The notes beneath the pieces were generated by a model. That model saw nothing but the letters and a program-made list of their open reading frames with translations, searched no databases and had not been told where the DNA came from. Below, piece after piece: positions 54,903-64,000 of a DNA stretch of 64,000 nucleotides. The translations under genes were made by a program, and so were the position numbers. The first letter of the stretch is position 1; every line of letters starts with the position of its first letter. Origin of the DNA: Caulobacter vibrioides (lineage in GTDB: Bacteria; Pseudomonadota; Alphaproteobacteria; Caulobacterales; Caulobacteraceae); assembly GCF_002858865.1 (NCBI RefSeq), contig NZ_PJRR01000013.1:244169-308168 (forward strand). Direction: 5' to 3'.

Positions 54903-57614
54903 ATGAACGCCCACGCCACGCCGACCCCTGCCCACGAGATCGACCCCACCGGCGCCACGCCGGTGATGGCGCAGTTCTTCGAGATGAAGGCGCGGCAGCC
55001 TGATGCGCTGATCTTCTTCCGCATGGGCGATTTCTACGAGCTGTTCTTCGACGACGCCTACAAGGCGGCCGCTGCTCTGGGCATCAGCCAGACGTTCCGG
55101 GGCACGCATAACGGTCAGCCGATCCCAATGGCGGGCGTGCCGCAGCATGCGGCCGAGGCCTATCTCTCCAAGCTGATCCGCCTGGGCTTCAAGGTCGCCG
55201 TCTGCGAGCAGATGGAAGACCCCGCCGAAGCTAAGAAGCGCGGCTCCAAGGCGGTGGTCCGTCGAGACATCGTCCGCGTGGTGACGCCGGGTACCCTGAC
55301 CGAGGATGGCCTGCTGGACGCCCGCGGGGCCAATCGCCTGGCCGCAGTGGCCCTGCGCGCGGGCCAGGCGGCCGTGGCGTCGGTCGAGCTGTCCACCGGC
55401 GAGGTCGAGGTCTTCGCCGTGGCCAAGGAGGGGGTCGCCCCGATCCTGGCGGCCCTGGCTCCGTCCGAGACCCTGGTCGCCGATCGCCTGCTGTCCGATG
55501 ACAGCCTTTCCCAGACCCTGAAGATCTGCGGCGGCCTCGTACAGCCCATGCCCTCGGCCCTGTCCGAGCCCCAGGCCTCGGAGACCCGCGTAAAGCGCCT
55601 CTATGGCGTCGAGACCCTGGACGGCTTTGGCGGTCTGTCGCCGGCCGAGATCGGGGCCCTGGGCCTGATCGCCGCCCATCTGGAAATGACCCAGGCCGGC
55701 CGACTGCCGGCCCTGCGCGCGCCACGCCGGGCCGCTGACGCCGATGTCATGGCGATCGATCCGGCCACCCGGTCCAGCCTGGAAATTGACCGTACCCAGA
55801 GCGGTGATCGCAACGGCTCGCTGCTGGCCGCCATCGACCGCACGGTGACGGCGGGGGGCGCGCGGATGCTGGCCTCGCGCCTGGCCCGTCCGCTGCTGGA
55901 TGTGGCCGCCATCGACCAGCGCCTGGACGCGGTGGAATGGTTCGTCGAGCACCGCCAGCTGCGTCAGCGCCTGCGCGAGGTGCTGAAAGGCGCCGGCGAC
56001 ATGGCCCGCGCCCTGTCGCGCCTGGCGCTGGGCCGAGGCGGTCCGAGGGACCTCGGCTGTATTCGCGACACCCTGAAGGTCGGTGAGCGGCTGGCCGGCA
56101 TGGCGGGCGGCGCGCCCGATCCGCTGTCGCCGCCGCCGTTCGAGCTGGAGCACGCCTTCAAGGCCCTGACGCCTGCGCTGCATGAGGGGCTGTCGCAATT
56201 TCTGACCACGCTCGAACATGGCCTGGGTCCCGACCTGCCGGCGCTCGCCCGTGACGGCGGTTTCGTGGCGGCGGGCGTGCGGCCCGAGCTGGATCAGGCC
56301 AGGGGCCTGCGCGACGACAGCCGCAAGGTGATCGCCGCCCTGGAATCCCAGCTGGCCCTGGAAAGCGGCGTGCCGCTGAAGATCCGCCACAACGGCGTGC
56401 TGGGCTATTTCGTCGAGGCGACGGCGGGCAAGGCCGACCCCCTCTTTCAGCCGCCGCTGAACGCCACCTTCATCCACCGCCAGACCCTGGCCAATCAGGT
56501 GCGCTTCACCACGGTGGAGCTGGCCGATCTCGACGCCCGCATCGCCCAGGCCGCCGAGCGGGCGCTGGCCATGGAGGTCGCCGCCTTCGAGGACTGGCGC
56601 GAGCAGGCCCGCCTGCTGGCCGACGCCATCCAGATCGCCTCGGAAGCCCTGGCCCGCATCGACGTGGCCTCCAGCCTGGCCGAATGGGCCGAGGACGCGG
56701 GCGCGGTGCGCCCGGTCGTCGACGCCTCCTACGCCTTCGACGCCAAGGCCGCCCGCCACCCGGTGGTCGAGGCCGCCGTGAAGCGGGCGGGAGAGCCCTA
56801 CACCCCCAATGACTGCCGCCTGGACGCCTCGGGCGAAACGGCGGCCCGCCTGTCGATCGTTACCGGTCCGAACATGGCCGGTAAGTCGACCTTCCTGCGC
56901 CAGAACGCCCTGCTGGCGATCCTGGCTCAGTCGGGTTGCTACGTGCCGGCCGCCAGCTTCCGGCTGGGCGTGGTCGATCGCCTGTTCAGCCGTGTCGGCG
57001 CCGGCGATGACCTGGCCCGCGGCCGCTCGACCTTCATGATGGAAATGGTCGAGACCGCCGCCATCCTGACCCAGGCCGGGCCGCGCAGCCTGGTGATCCT
57101 GGACGAGATCGGCCGGGGCACGGCCACCTATGATGGTCTGGCCATCGCCTGGGCCTGCGCCGAGGCCCTGCACGACACCAACAAGAGCCGCGCCCTGTTC
57201 GCCACGCACTATCACGAGCTGGCGACCCTGGAGACGCGGATGGCCTTCGTCTCCAACCTCAGCCTGAGGGCCAAGGAGTGGAACGGCGACCTTGTTTTCC
57301 TGCACGAAGCCGCGCCAGGGCCGGCCGATCGTTCGTACGGCGTGCAGGTGGCTAAACTGGCCGGCGTGCCGGCGCCCGTGGTGGTGCGCGCCCGCGAGGT
57401 GCTGGATCGGCTGGAGAGCAAGGACCAGTCGCCGGCCAAGCTGGACGATCTGCCGCTGTTTGCGGTCAGTCAGGCGGTGGCCGTCACCTCCGCGCCCGCC
57501 AAGGCCGCGCCTAGCGCCGTCGAGACCAGCCTCGCCGACCTCGACGTGGACGGCATGAGCCCGCGCGAGGCCCTCGAGGCGCTTTACCGCCTTAAGGGTC
57601 TGCTCACGGCCTAG
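54903..57614 (+). CDS. mutS: DNA mismatch repair protein MutS
   Basis: A 903 aa protein. The mismatch-recognition Phe and Glu lie in MGDFYELFFDDA, and the clamp and lever domains follow. The ATPase has Walker A TGPNMAGKSTFLRQ, Walker B LVILDEIGRGTATYDG and the signature RGRSTFMMEMVETA. It recognises mispairs and loads MutL. It is 86 nt after dnaJ and followed by glnD after 20 nt. Confidence 0.97.
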   Translation: MNAHATPTPAHEIDPTGATPVMAQFFEMKARQPDALIFFRMGDFYELFFDDAYKAAAALGISQTFRGTHNGQPIPMAGVPQHAAEAYLSKLIRLGFKVAVCEQMEDPAEAKKRGSKAVVRRDIVRVVTPGTLTEDGLLDARGANRLAAVALRAGQAAVASVELSTGEVEVFAVAKEGVAPILAALAPSETLVADRLLSDDSLSQTLKICGGLVQPMPSALSEPQASETRVKRLYGVETLDGFGGLSPAEIGALGLIAAHLEMTQAGRLPALRAPRRAADADVMAIDPATRSSLEIDRTQSGDRNGSLLAAIDRTVTAGGARMLASRLARPLLDVAAIDQRLDAVEWFVEHRQLRQRLREVLKGAGDMARALSRLALGRGGPRDLGCIRDTLKVGERLAGMAGGAPDPLSPPPFELEHAFKALTPALHEGLSQFLTTLEHGLGPDLPALARDGGFVAAGVRPELDQARGLRDDSRKVIAALESQLALESGVPLKIRHNGVLGYFVEATAGKADPLFQPPLNATFIHRQTLANQVRFTTVELADLDARIAQAAERALAMEVAAFEDWREQARLLADAIQIASEALARIDVASSLAEWAEDAGAVRPVVDASYAFDAKAARHPVVEAAVKRAGEPYTPNDCRLDASGETAARLSIVTGPNMAGKSTFLRQNALLAILAQSGCYVPAASFRLGVVDRLFSRVGAGDDLARGRSTFMMEMVETAAILTQAGPRSLVILDEIGRGTATYDGLAIAWACAEALHDTNKSRALFATHYHELATLETRMAFVSNLSLRAKEWNGDLVFLHEAAPGPADRSYGVQVAKLAGVPAPVVVRAREVLDRLESKDQSPAKLDDLPLFAVSQAVAVTSAPAKAAPSAVETSLADLDVDGMSPREALEALYRLKGLLTA

Positions 57615-57634
57615 CGGGTACCCATATAGACAAC

Positions 57635-60457
57635 ATGCCCCGTCGCCTTCGCCCCACCCGCCTGGAACACGTCGTCGACGGTCACGCCCTTCGGGCGAGG
57701 CTTTCGGCCGCCGCCCTCGACTCGATCGGCAATGAGGCCGAGCAGCGGGCCCGCGCCATCGACATCCTCAAACAGGCTCTGTTTCGCGGTCGGATGATCG
57801 CCAAGGAGCGCTTGGAGAACGGCGCGAGCGGCGTCGAGACCAGTCGCCTGCTCAGCGGGGTCACCGACGAGGTGATCACCGCCCTCTACGATTTCACGAC
57901 CGTGCACGTCTTCCGGGCCCGCAACCCGACGGAAGGCGAACGCCTCTGCCTTCTGGCCGTCGGCGGCTATGGCCGGGGAACCCTGGCGCCGTTCAGCGAC
58001 ATCGATCTTCTGTTCCTGCGGCCCTACAAGCAGACGCCGCACGCCGAGAGCGTGATCGAGTACATGCTGTATGCGTTGTGGGATCTGGGTTTCAAGGTCG
58101 GCCACGCCTCGCGGACCATCGAGGAATGTGTGCGGCTTTCGAAGGAAGACTTCACGATCCGCACCTCGATCCTGGAGGCGCGACGCCTGACCGGCGACGA
58201 GCGTCTGGCCGAGGATCTGAAGAAGCGCTTCCGCGACGAGGTCATGAAGGCCACCGGCGCCCAGTTCGTCGCCGCCAAGCTCAAGGAGCGCGACGACCGC
58301 CAGGCCCGGGCCGGCGCCAGCCGCTACATGGTCGAGCCCAACGTCAAGGAAGGGAAGGGGGGTCTGCGCGACCTTCACACCCTGATGTGGATCGCCGAGT
58401 ACCTGCATCCGGTCGATCGGCCCGAGGACGTCTTCAAGATGGAGGTGTTCTCGATCCGCGAGACCAAGGCCTTCATCCGGGCCTTCGACTTTCTGCATGC
58501 GGTGCGGGCGCATCTGCATTTCACCACCGGCCGGCCCGAAGAGCGCCTGACCTTCGACCTGCAGCCCGAGATCGCTCGCCGCATGGGCTATGGCGACCGG
58601 GGTGACGCCCCGGCGGTCGAGCGGTTCATGCGCCGCTACTTCCTGATCGCCAAGGAGGTCGGGACCCTGACCCGCGCCTTCTCGGCCAAGCTGGAGGCCG
58701 AGCACTTCAAGAACGAGCCCAAGGGCATCTCGCGTTTCCTCCCGGGCGCGCGCCCCAAGCGCAAGGCGCTCGATGTTGAAGGCTTCTACGAAGATGGCGG
58801 TCGCCTGAACATCGAAGGTCAGGAGATCTTCGAGGCCGATCCGGTCAACCTGATCCGCCTGTTCAAGATCGCTGACGAGCGCGACCTTGATCTGCATCCC
58901 GACGCCTTTACCGCCGTGACGCGCGCCCTGCCGCTGATCACCTCGCGGGTGCGCCGCGACCCCGACGCCTGTCGGGCGTTCCTGGACTTGCTGGCGCGCG
59001 GCAAGCGCAGCTATCGGACCCTGACCCTGATGAACGACGCCGGGGTGCTGGGTCGCTTCATTCCGGAGTTCGGCCGCGTCGTCGCCCAGATGCAGTTCAA
59101 CATGTACCACTCGTACACGGTGGACGAGCACACCCTGCGGGCGGTCGGCGTCATCGGCGACATCGCCGCTGGGCGCCTGGTGGACGATCACCCTCTGGCG
59201 GTGTCGATCATGCCTTTGATCGAGGACCGCGAGGCCCTGTTCCTGGCCATGCTGTTGCACGACACCGGCAAGGGCGGCGTAGGCGGTCAGGAGAAGGCCG
59301 GCGCGCGCTCGGCCCGCAGCGCTTGCGAGCGCCTGGGCGTCGAGCGCAGCAAGGTCGAGCTGGTCGCCTGGCTGGTCGAGAACCACCTTGTCATGAGCGA
59401 CTTCGCCCAGAAGCGCGACGTCTCCGATCCTGGCACGGTCGCTGCCTTCGCCCGGATCGTCGAGAACCCCGAGCGGCTACGCCTTCTGCTGGTCATCACC
59501 GTCGCCGACATCCGGGCTGTCGGACCTGGGGTCTGGAACGGCTGGAAGGGCCAGCTGCTGCGCGAACTCTATAACGCGACCGAAGCGGTGTTCCGGGGCG
59601 GGCGCGGCAGCGACGCCGCCGCCAATGTCCAGCGCCACCAGGAAAGCACGGCCGAAGCCGCGCGGGCGGCGCTGCTCGAGACCGATCCCGCCGCCAAGGG
59701 CTGGGTGGCGGCGATGGAGAACGCCTATTTCAGCGCCTTCTCGCAGGATGACCTGTTCCATCACGCCGAACTGGCGCGTCGTGCGGCGATCCAGGGCGGG
59801 GCCGCCGCCGAGGGGCAGGTACGTCCGGGAAGCAACGCCGCCGAGGTGGTTATCGCCGCCAAGGATCGTCGCGGTCTGTTCGCCGATCTCGCCCTGGCGA
59901 TCTCGTCGCTGGGCGGCAATGTGGTTGGCGCACGGGTGTTCACGTCCCGTCAGGGCCAGGCGCTGGACGTCTTCTATGTCCAGGATGTCACGGGCGCGCC
60001 GTTCGGCTGTGAGAATCCCCGCGCGCTGCGCCGCCTGGCCGACGCCCTGGAGGCCGCAGGCAAGGGCGACGCCCTGGCCGTCGAGCCTCGCCGGGGCTCT
60101 GAGCAGACCCGCGCCGCAGCCTTCGCGATCGCACCGTCGGTCACGATCGACAACGACGCCTCCAATGACGCGACGGTGGTCGAAGCCTCGGGACGCGACC
60201 GCCCAGGCCTGCTGCACGCCCTGGCCAAGACCCTGGCCGACAGCGCCTTGTCCATCCAGTCGGCCCATATCGACGGTTATGGCGAGCGGGCGGTCGACGC
60301 CTTCTACGTCCAGACGACCGAGGGCGGGAAGGTCACCGATACGCGCAAGCTCAATGCTCTGAAGGCTGATCTGCTGGCGGCGCTGGAGCAGAACGAAGCC
60401 AGCGCCCCGGCGGCGCGCCCAGGCTTGAGACGGGCCCGGGCCAGCGTCGCGCGTTAG
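57635..60457 (+). CDS. glnD: Bifunctional PII uridylyltransferase/uridylyl-removing enzyme
   Basis: A 940 aa protein. The nucleotidyltransferase core is [20 protein letters not shown], followed by an HD domain ([12 protein letters not shown]) and two C-terminal ACT domains ([20 protein letters not shown] and [20 protein letters not shown]) that sense glutamine. It uridylylates PII under nitrogen limitation and reverses this in excess. Its stop overlaps the moaC stop by 4 nt on the other strand. Confidence 0.96.
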   Translation: MPRRLRPTRLEHVVDGHALRARLSAAALDSIGNEAEQRARAIDILKQALFRGRMIAKERLENGASGVETSRLLSGVTDEVITALYDFTTVHVFRARNPTEGERLCLLAVGGYGRGTLAPFSDIDLLFLRPYKQTPHAESVIEYMLYALWDLGFKVGHASRTIEECVRLSKEDFTIRTSILEARRLTGDERLAEDLKKRFRDEVMKATGAQFVAAKLKERDDRQARAGASRYMVEPNVKEGKGGLRDLHTLMWIAEYLHPVDRPEDVFKMEVFSIRETKAFIRAFDFLHAVRAHLHFTTGRPEERLTFDLQPEIARRMGYGDRGDAPAVERFMRRYFLIAKEVGTLTRAFSAKLEAEHFKNEPKGISRFLPGARPKRKALDVEGFYEDGGRLNIEGQEIFEADPVNLIRLFKIADERDLDLHPDAFTAVTRALPLITSRVRRDPDACRAFLDLLARGKRSYRTLTLMNDAGVLGRFIPEFGRVVAQMQFNMYHSYTVDEHTLRAVGVIGDIAAGRLVDDHPLAVSIMPLIEDREALFLAMLLHDTGKGGVGGQEKAGARSARSACERLGVERSKVELVAWLVENHLVMSDFAQKRDVSDPGTVAAFARIVENPERLRLLLVITVADIRAVGPGVWNGWKGQLLRELYNATEAVFRGGRGSDAAANVQRHQESTAEAARAALLETDPAAKGWVAAMENAYFSAFSQDDLFHHAELARRAAIQGGAAAEGQVRPGSNAAEVVIAAKDRRGLFADLALAISSLGGNVVGARVFTSRQGQALDVFYVQDVTGAPFGCENPRALRRLADALEAAGKGDALAVEPRRGSEQTRAAAFAIAPSVTIDNDASNDATVVEASGRDRPGLLHALAKTLADSALSIQSAHIDGYGERAVDAFYVQTTEGGKVTDTRKLNALKADLLAALEQNEASAPAARPGLRRARASVAR

Positions 60458-60930
60458 GGTTGGTCCGCCTTCCAGTCGCCTGACTTGCCGCCCGTCTTTT
60501 CCAGAAGGCGCACGGCCTCGATGACCATGCCTTTCTCGGCGGCCTTGAGCATGTCGTAGATCGTCAGGCAGGCCACAGAGGCGGCCGTCAGCGCTTCCAT
60601 CTCGACGCCTGTCGGACCGGTGGTCTTGACCCACGCGGTCACCGCCAAGCCGCTGTCGGTCGCTTCCACGGCGACCTCGACCTTGGACAACGCCAGGGGA
60701 TGGCAAAGCGGGATCAGGTCGGACGTCTTCTTGGCCGCCATCACACCGGCCAGTTCGGCTACGGCGCGGACGTCGCCCTTGCGGCCCGAGCCCGAGATCG
60801 CCAACGCCAGGGTTTCGGGGCTCATGCGCACAAAGCCTGTCGCGACAGCCTCGCGGGCGGTCGCCGGCTTCTCAGAGACATCGACCATGCGCGCGCGCCC
60901 CTGGTCGTCGATGTGGGTGAGCTTGCTCAA
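60454..60930 (-). CDS. moaC: Cyclic pyranopterin monophosphate synthase MoaC
   Basis: A 158 aa protein. [20 protein letters not shown] and [14 protein letters not shown] are the MoaC signatures, with [20 protein letters not shown] containing active-site residues. The TTG at 60930 ([17 protein letters not shown]) is the likely start because it matches the family N-terminus. It overlaps the moaB stop (TTGA); ATG at residue 15 is the alternative. It acts with MoaA in the first molybdopterin step. Confidence 0.92.
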   Translation of the reverse strand: MSKLTHIDDQGRARMVDVSEKPATAREAVATGFVRMSPETLALAISGSGRKGDVRAVAELAGVMAAKKTSDLIPLCHPLALSKVEVAVEATDSGLAVTAWVKTTGPTGVEMEALTAASVACLTIYDMLKAAEKGMVIEAVRLLEKTGGKSGDWKADQP

Positions 60931-61478
60931 CGTTCCAGCAGCCTCGGCATCAGTTCGACCATGTTGCAGGGCTTGTGGCGGCTGTCCAACTGGGCGGCGA
61001 TGACCTTGTCCCATCCATCCTTCACCGCGCCGTTGCTGCCGGGCAGGCAGAAGACGAAGACGCCGTCGATCAGGCCCGCCGTCGCTCGCGACTGCAGGGT
61101 GGAAAGGCCGACCGAGGCGTAGCTGACCAGATGGAAGACGACCGAGAAACCGTCGATCTTCTTGTCGAACAGGGGCTCCAGCGCCTCGACAGTGACGTCA
61201 CGACCCGTCAGGCCGGTCCCGCCGGTGGTTACGACCGCATCGACCGTCTTGCTGTCGATCCAAGAGCGCACCTGGGCCCGGATCTGCTCGATGTCGTCGC
61301 GGACCACCACGCGGCCGCCCAGTTCTTGGCCGGCGGCCTTGATCCGCTCGACCAGGATCTGGCCCGAGGTATCGCTGGCCTCATCGCGGGTGTCGGAGAT
61401 GGTGAGCACCGCCACGCGGACGGGCGTGAAGGGCAGTTCAGGCTTGATCCCGCCGCCGGGCTTGAGCGTTTCGGACAT
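60927..61478 (-). CDS. moaB: Molybdenum cofactor protein MoaB (MogA/MoaB family)
   Basis: A 183 aa protein. [19 protein letters not shown] is the molybdopterin-binding signature, and [20 protein letters not shown] precedes it. The C-terminal [19 protein letters not shown] is also conserved. It either adenylates molybdopterin like MogA or has the accessory MoaB role. Its start is one base from the moaE stop and its stop overlaps moaC. Confidence 0.92.
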   Translation of the reverse strand: MSETLKPGGGIKPELPFTPVRVAVLTISDTRDEASDTSGQILVERIKAAGQELGGRVVVRDDIEQIRAQVRSWIDSKTVDAVVTTGGTGLTGRDVTVEALEPLFDKKIDGFSVVFHLVSYASVGLSTLQSRATAGLIDGVFVFCLPGSNGAVKDGWDKVIAAQLDSRHKPCNMVELMPRLLER

Positions 61479-61931
61479 TCAGGCCTCCTGATCCCAGCGT
61501 TGCGCGTCGGTCCTATCGCGCGCCGTGGGTTCGATCCAGCGCGGACCCTCGGGGCCATGCTCCTTCTTCCAGAAGGGCGCACGGCTCTTGAGGTAGTCCA
61601 TCAGGTAGTCGCAGGCCTCGAAGGCCTCTCGGCGATGGGCGGCGGCGGTGGCCACGAACACAATCGCCTCGCCCGGCGTTATGACGCCGACACGATGCAC
61701 GATGTGGACATCCTGCAGGGCGAAGCGCGTCACCGCGCCTTGCGCGATCTCTGTGATCGCGGCGTCCGTGAAACCCGGATAGGCCTCAAGCTCCAACGCG
61801 CGGGCGGCGCCTTGCTCGGCGCGGGCGAGTCCGATGAAGGTCGCCACCGCGCCCGTCTCTTCCCGGCCGGCGCAAAAGGCGGAAACCAGAACGCCGGGCT
61901 CGAACGGCTGATCGGTCAGGGTGACGATCAT
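61479..61931 (-). CDS. moaE: Molybdopterin synthase catalytic subunit MoaE
   Basis: A 150 aa protein. GAVATFIGLARAEQG and LELEAYPGFTDAAITEIA lead to VHIVHRVGVITPGEAIVFVA and HRREAFEACDYLMDYLKSRA, with the catalytic Lys in the tail (PFWKKEH). It combines with MoaD to insert two sulphurs into precursor Z. It overlaps the moaD stop by 4 nt. Confidence 0.95.
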   Translation of the reverse strand: MIVTLTDQPFEPGVLVSAFCAGREETGAVATFIGLARAEQGAARALELEAYPGFTDAAITEIAQGAVTRFALQDVHIVHRVGVITPGEAIVFVATAAAHRREAFEACDYLMDYLKSRAPFWKKEHGPEGPRWIEPTARDRTDAQRWDQEA

Positions 61932-62167
61932 CCGCCGCTCATCGGCGGCAGGAAAGCGACCTCGCTGGCGGCGGACAGCGCCGCCTCGCCACGGACGATG
62001 GTCTTGTCGACGGCGACCTGAACGCCCGGTCCGGCCAGCGCCTCGCCCAGAACAGGATCGGCCTGCGAAAGGCTGGCGCGCAAGGTCGAAAGGTCGGCCG
62101 CCTCGATCTCGCGCTCGCGCCAGCCGGCCTGATCGGCCAGGCGCCCGAACAGAAGCACCCGCGCCAT
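61928..62167 (-). CDS. moaD: Molybdopterin synthase sulphur carrier subunit MoaD
   Basis: A 79 aa ubiquitin-like protein ending in the Gly-Gly tail (LPPMSGG) needed for thiocarboxylation. MARVLLFGRLADQAGW is the family start. It is activated by a MoeB-type E1, a candidate for which lies at 7111-7848 in this window. It overlaps moaE and starts 3 nt after the moaA stop. Confidence 0.94.
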   Translation of the reverse strand: MARVLLFGRLADQAGWREREIEAADLSTLRASLSQADPVLGEALAGPGVQVAVDKTIVRGEAALSAASEVAFLPPMSGG

Positions 62168-62170
62168 CCC

Positions 62171-63220
62171 CTAGCCCCCCGTCGTCGACATGTGACGGGC
62201 CACGGCGGGCTGGGCGGCGGCGATCTGGAAGTCGTGGCCCTTGGGCTTGGCCCCGATCGCCAAGTGAATGGCGTCAACGAGTTCGGCGTCGCTGGCGCCC
62301 CTGCGGATCACCGCACGCAGATCGCTGGCGTCGTCGCGGCCAAGGCAGGTGTGCAGCGTGCCGGTGCAGGTCAGGCGCACCCGGTTGCAGGTGTCGCAGA
62401 AATGGTTGCTCAGCGGGGTGATCAGGCCCAGGCGACCGCCGGTCTCCGCCACGTGGACATAGCGCGCCGGCCCGCCGGTGGAGTCGGGGATATCCGTCAG
62501 CGTCCAGAAGGACGACAGATCGCGGCGCACGTCCTGCAAGGACAGGAACTGGTCGGTACGGTCCTGATCAACCTCGCCCAGGGGCATGGTCTCGATCAGG
62601 GTGATGTCGCAGCCGCGCCCATGGGCCCACTGGATCAGCGCGGGGATCTCGCCGGCATTGTCATGCTTGAGCGCTACGGCGTTGATCTTGACGGTCATCC
62701 CCGCCGCCTGCGCCGCGTCGATCCCGGCGATGACCCGCGTGACGTCGCCGCCCCGGGTCAGGGCGCGGAACAGCGCGGGCTTGAGCGTATCGAGTGAGAC
62801 ATTGATCCGCTTGACGCCATGGCGCGCCAGATCTGAGGCGTAGCGCTCAAGCTGCGATCCATTGGTCGTCAGGGTCAGCTCGTCCAGCGCGCCTGAGCTC
62901 AGGTGCCGGGACAGGCGGGCCACCAGATCGATGAAGCCCTTTCGCACCAGCGGCTCGCCACCCGTCAAGCGCAGCTTGCGGACACCCAGGCCAACGAAGG
63001 TCGAGGCCAGGCGATCCAGCTCCTCGAGCGTCAGCACCTCCGCCTTGGGCAGAAAGGTCATGTGCTCGGCCATGCAATAAACACAGCGCAGATCGCAGCG
63101 ATCAGTGACGGAGACCCGCAGATAGGTGACCGCGCGCCCAAAACCGTCGATCAGGGACGGTCCAGTCGTTCGGGGGGCGGTCGAGACCGCTTGCGCGGGA
63201 CTGTCATCATAGGGCGTCAT
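62171..63220 (-). CDS. moaA: GTP 3',8-cyclase MoaA (radical SAM)
   Basis: A 349 aa protein. The radical SAM cluster motif [12 protein letters not shown] and [10 protein letters not shown] are in the N-terminal half. The C-terminal second [4Fe-4S] motif ([19 protein letters not shown]) binds GTP, and the protein ends STTGG, with the functional C-terminal Gly-Gly. It is the first gene of the moaA-moaD-moaE-moaB-moaC operon. Confidence 0.96.
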   Translation of the reverse strand: MTPYDDSPAQAVSTAPRTTGPSLIDGFGRAVTYLRVSVTDRCDLRCVYCMAEHMTFLPKAEVLTLEELDRLASTFVGLGVRKLRLTGGEPLVRKGFIDLVARLSRHLSSGALDELTLTTNGSQLERYASDLARHGVKRINVSLDTLKPALFRALTRGGDVTRVIAGIDAAQAAGMTVKINAVALKHDNAGEIPALIQWAHGRGCDITLIETMPLGEVDQDRTDQFLSLQDVRRDLSSFWTLTDIPDSTGGPARYVHVAETGGRLGLITPLSNHFCDTCNRVRLTCTGTLHTCLGRDDASDLRAVIRRGASDAELVDAIHLAIGAKPKGHDFQIAAAQPAVARHMSTTGG

Positions 63221-63250
63221 GTCGAGCTATTAGAATAGGCGCTGGGACCC

Positions 63251-63883
63251 ATGACGCAAAGAGATACCGGCCGTCTCGACGCCATCGTCCTGGCGGCGGG
63301 GCGCGGCGTCCGCTTTGGCGGCGGCAAGCTGACCGCGCTTCTGGACGGCGACCCGCTGGTTGCTGCCGCTCTGCTGACGGCGTTCCTGGCGCCGGCGCGG
63401 CGTGTTGTGGTGGCGGTGGGCCCGGAACCGGATGTCCGTCAGGCCGTGGAAGCGACGGCCACGCGTCTGCTGGCCCGCGAGCGTCTGGTTCTTGTACCGA
63501 TCGACGACCCTTCGGCCGGCATGGGCGCGTCGCTGGCGGCGGCAGCCAGAAGCCTCCCAGGCGATACCGACGGCGTTTTCGTCTTTCTGGGCGACATGCC
63601 CCGCATCGATCCGGCGACGCCGAGACATCTGGCGGCAGCGCTGCGAGATCCCGGTGACATCGTCGCGCCCACCTATCTTGGGCGTCGTGGCCATCCAGTT
63701 CTGTTCGGCGCGCGATGGGCGCCTGTCCTCGGCGCGCTTTCCGGAGACGAAGGCGCCCGCGCTATCGTCGATAAGGCGGGCGAGAGCCTGGTCCTGGTTC
63801 CCGTCGACGACCCTGGCGTGCATCTCGACGTGGACCGGCCCAGCGACCTCGCGCGCGTGCAAACGGATCGCAGAACGCTCTAG
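63251..63883 (+). CDS. MocA/MobA-like nucleotidyltransferase
   Basis: A 210 aa NTP-transferase fold protein. AIVLAAGRGVRFGGGKLTAL is the nucleotide-binding loop, FLGDMPRIDP the metal-binding Asp region and GHPVLFGARW the substrate loop. These fit molybdenum cofactor cytidylyltransferases (MocA), which make the MCD cofactor. MobA or a general sugar-nucleotide role is possible. It is divergent from moaA by 30 nt, which supports a molybdenum role. Its stop codon TAG lies directly at the boundary with an insertion sequence. Confidence 0.85.
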   Translation: MTQRDTGRLDAIVLAAGRGVRFGGGKLTALLDGDPLVAAALLTAFLAPARRVVVAVGPEPDVRQAVEATATRLLARERLVLVPIDDPSAGMGASLAAAARSLPGDTDGVFVFLGDMPRIDPATPRHLAAALRDPGDIVAPTYLGRRGHPVLFGARWAPVLGALSGDEGARAIVDKAGESLVLVPVDDPGVHLDVDRPSDLARVQTDRRTL

Positions 63884-64000
63884 GTGGTGTGGACTCTAAG
63901 GATTCCCAGGATCGCTGATGCGTGATTCAAGGCTGTCTTTTGGAGGCGGTCTTGGGTGTGATGGATCGGCTAGTGCTGAGCGACGCGGCGTGGGATCGGA
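63884..64000 (+). mobile_element. Left end of an IS5-type insertion sequence (cut by window edge)
   Basis: Immediately after the MocA-like stop codon comes GTGGTGTGGACTCTAAGGAT, which looks like an IS terminal region. A transposase-type reading frame starts 77 nt further on. The junction contains CTAG, a target typical of IS5-family elements. The right end, its inverted repeat and any target duplication are outside the window, so the family call is tentative. Confidence 0.6.
63961..64000 (+). CDS. IS5-like transposase, N-terminal fragment (cut by window edge)
   Basis: The last 40 nt start with ATG and encode MDRLVLSDAAWDR, the usual N-terminus of many IS5/IS4-type transposases (xLxLSDxxWxR). 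Only 13 codons are visible, so the DDE catalytic residues cannot be checked. Confidence 0.6.
   Translation, partial: MDRLVLSDAAWDR

Noticed and set aside
54852..57305. Open frame of over 800 codons opposite mutS
   Set aside because: It is a frame shadow of mutS: low-complexity Gly/Gln/Arg/Ala-rich translation with no motif.

Overview
The window is about 64 kb of high-GC chromosome from an alphaproteobacterium, almost certainly a Caulobacter of the C. crescentus/vibrioides/segnis group. Three things support this. The gene order cenR - L,D-transpeptidase - yggS - thiE - ntrZ - DUF3576 - leuS - lptE - holA - parB/parA - rsmG - mnmG - trmE - rho - hemJ - hemH - hemE, then the replication origin, then ppsR - maf - aroE - coaE - dnaQ - rpsT - dnaA - alkB - dnaK - dnaJ, is the order I recall around the Caulobacter origin. 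DnaA is 490 aa. The hemE/ppsR gap carries a Cori-type array of CtrA sites. Locus identities are from memory, because no search was possible.

Left part (1-20 kb): the end of a fabA-fabB fatty acid operon; a D-2-hydroxyacid dehydrogenase; an S9 peptidase; a succinate CoA-transferase; a membrane-anchored hydrolase; a ThiF/MoeB-like E1 enzyme; the HslVU protease; an Ada-like repair protein; endonuclease III; an orphan ATP-grasp protein; a PfkB kinase; a compact hisBHAFE operon followed by a small gene of foreign-looking codon use; and a timA-mltA-smr operon divergent from secB. Two palindromic intergenic repeat elements flank repair genes here (about 9.75 and 12.1 kb).

Origin-proximal segregation and envelope part (20-41 kb): the envelope response regulator cenR, ntrZ, leuS-lptE-holA, the chromosome partition genes parA and parB with tRNA-modification genes (mnmG, trmE) and rsmG, a cluster of ParB-binding parS sites about 8 kb from the origin, rho, and the haem operon hemE-hemH-hemJ, which is transcribed away from the origin.

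Origin and right part (41-64 kb): Cori (about 41108-41590) has four perfect and one near-perfect TTAA-N7-TTAA CtrA sites, a DnaA box and CcrM methylation sites. It is followed by ppsR-maf-aroE-coaE-dnaQ, enoyl-CoA hydratase, rpsT, dnaA with a long untranslated leader, a membrane TPR protein that seems to be an extra gene, alkB, dnaK-dnaJ, mutS, glnD, a molybdopterin operon (moaA-D-E-B-C) and a MocA-like nucleotidyltransferase. The window ends inside what looks like an IS5-type insertion sequence.

Most of the window is conserved core genome. I found no undescribed defence or biosynthetic system. The most worthwhile items are the Cori and parS site layouts, the probable extra TPR gene beside dnaA, the atypical small gene after hisE, the GANTC cluster upstream of the DUF3576 lipoprotein gene, and the IS boundary at the right edge.
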